Below are positions 40,420-41,159 of a stretch of DNA of 41,159 nucleotides, piece after piece. Position numbers and translations under genes: made by a program. The DNA is taken from assembly GCA_025449775.1 (NCBI GenBank), contig JANWIS010000040.1, positions 1-41,159 on the forward strand, written 5' to 3'. The notes under the pieces were generated by a model. The model ran no database searches. It had not been told where the DNA came from and saw only the letters and a program-made list of their open reading frames with translations. This DNA is from Ignavibacteriaceae bacterium (GTDB lineage Bacteria > Bacteroidota > Ignavibacteria > Ignavibacteriales > Ignavibacteriaceae). The stretch's first letter is position 1. The number at the start of each line of letters is the position of its first letter.

Positions 40420-41159
40420 ACTTCTTTATTCCATTCAATTAATTCTAAAGTAATGTTTCCAATCAACACATTCATTTTTGCAAGAACAGGAACAGAGAAC
40501 TTATCATTGCTGAACCAGCCTTCAAAATACCCTGTCAGACCGTAAACACTAACGAAATCAGTTTCACCATCGAGGTATAAACAATCTATTTCGTAATCGA
40601 CCGCATCAATTGAAACAGGGATCTTCTCATTGAAAAAATTGATTGTGGCTTCTTCTTGTTTTTCATTTACAAAACATGGTATTGGTAAAGTTTTTTCATC
40701 ACCAAAGTTCATTCTGGAAAAGTAAAGTATCGACAATCCATCCTGAAATCGTTTATTGGTATGACTTGTAGAATCCAACGATGCTTTAGATGTTCCATAT
40801 TTCCCTTTCTGTATTTCAATTTTTGAATCATCAATGAAATCATAATTCACATAAGTCGTATCTTCATCACCAAAAATCTTTGCAAAAAATTTTAGAGGAA
40901 AGAATGATGCATCAATATAACTTTCGTAAACCTGGTGAATGCTGACGAAAGGCAGATCAGGATAAGAATTTATATAGGCAACAATTTTATAAACCGGTAT
41001 ATCCCTGATTTTGGTTTCCTCAAGAACCCGAAACCTCACTTCTCCAAGCCTAAAGAACGCATACTTCACAACATAAGTTAAATCTTCACCAACGACCAGC
41101 TCCTTTGTAATTTGCTCATAACTTGTTTCCGAATCATCTTGCGATGATATATTAAATGA
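40392..41159 (-). CDS. DUF3108 protein (N-terminus cut by window edge)
   Basis: A DUF3108 protein, a periplasmic or outer-envelope family of unknown function with a beta-rich fold. The frame stays open to the window end: about 30 further residues precede a GTG-initiated reading, ending ELVVGEDLTYVVKYAFFRLG, which is the family's typical N-terminal strand pair. The GTG at 41069 is therefore not the true start. The visible part is about 255 residues. Repeated aromatic strand motifs such as TGYFEGWFSNDKFSVPVLAKM support the family. It is the first gene seen in the unit with gamma-carbonic anhydrase and ybeY. Confidence 0.85.
   Translation of the reverse strand, partial: SFNISSQDDSETSYEQITKELVVGEDLTYVVKYAFFRLGEVRFRVLEETKIRDIPVYKIVAYINSYPDLPFVSIHQVYESYIDASFFPLKFFAKIFGDEDTTYVNYDFIDDSKIEIQKGKYGTSKASLDSTSHTNKRFQDGLSILYFSRMNFGDEKTLPIPCFVNEKQEEATINFFNEKIPVSIDAVDYEIDCLYLDGETDFVSVYGLTGYFEGWFSNDKFSVPVLAKMNVLIGNITLELIEWNKEVWNPPTYTN

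Noticed and set aside
1..41159. Other overlapping open frames of 60-210 codons on the strand opposite clear genes
   Set aside because: They lie inside strongly supported genes, have low-complexity or unusual residue use, and match no family. One example is 12804-13442 (minus), over rpe and folP.
1..41159. CRISPR array, prophage, intact insertion sequence or defence island
   Set aside because: No spaced direct repeats, transposase, phage structural gene or known defence gene was found.

Overview
The window is a densely packed, AT-rich piece of bacterial chromosome made almost wholly of housekeeping and conserved genes. The gene content points to the Bacteroidota/Ignavibacteria side of the FCB group, most likely an Ignavibacteria-type organism. 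The evidence is a secreted subtilase with a type IX secretion (T9SS) C-terminal signal, a carboxypeptidase-regulatory/plug/beta-barrel outer-membrane protein, DUF5683, DUF2795 and DUF3108 proteins, a folP-cdaA pair, and several promoters of the Bacteroidota form TTG-N20-TAnnTTT(G). The species cannot be named from sequence alone.

Layout. Bases 1-3445 (minus strand): an EamA transporter cut by the window edge, a HOGA-like aldolase, proline dehydrogenase, an unknown membrane protein and tRNA-Arg(ACG). Bases 3446-3949 have no convincing gene but hold a 100-base nested inverted-repeat element. Bases 3950-7413 are a compact lysine/diaminopimelate operon, dapA-dapB-dapH-lysC. An outer-membrane barrel protein follows, convergent with an NFACT/RqcH ribosome-rescue protein. 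Bases 11759-22124 are a long plus-strand run: PASTA protein-rpe, folP-cdaA-glycosyltransferase, UPF0173 hydrolase, parA-parB-DUF5683-YIP1-argD-like-nadB. A Ppx/GppA phosphatase (minus) meets nadB tail to tail. Next come two unknown genes joined to aroQ, a MerR regulator, tRNA-Pro(GGG), and purF-subtilase-pgsA-ftsY. From 32496 to the end everything is on the minus strand. In order of transcription this is DUF3108 (cut by the edge), gamma-carbonic anhydrase, ybeY, then xer-hpf-hprK, then M23 peptidase-DUF2795-holB, then thiolase and 3-hydroxyacyl-CoA dehydrogenase.

How the genes fit together. The dap operon runs from aspartate to the acetylated branch of diaminopimelate synthesis. The class III aminotransferase further along could serve that branch or arginine synthesis. 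PASTA protein, cyclic-di-AMP synthase, M23 peptidase and diaminopimelate synthesis all touch the cell wall. ParAB, Xer, HolB, FtsY and PgsA serve chromosome and membrane upkeep. Many genes abut or overlap by 1-38 bases. At least seven genes start at TTG, and several promoters lie so close to the start codon that the transcripts should be leaderless or nearly so.

I saw no CRISPR array, prophage, intact insertion sequence or defence island. Nothing here is a clear, exciting, undescribed system. The best leads are the structured element upstream of dapA, the two unknown genes before aroQ, the promoter set, and the subtilase inside the purF-pgsA-ftsY operon.
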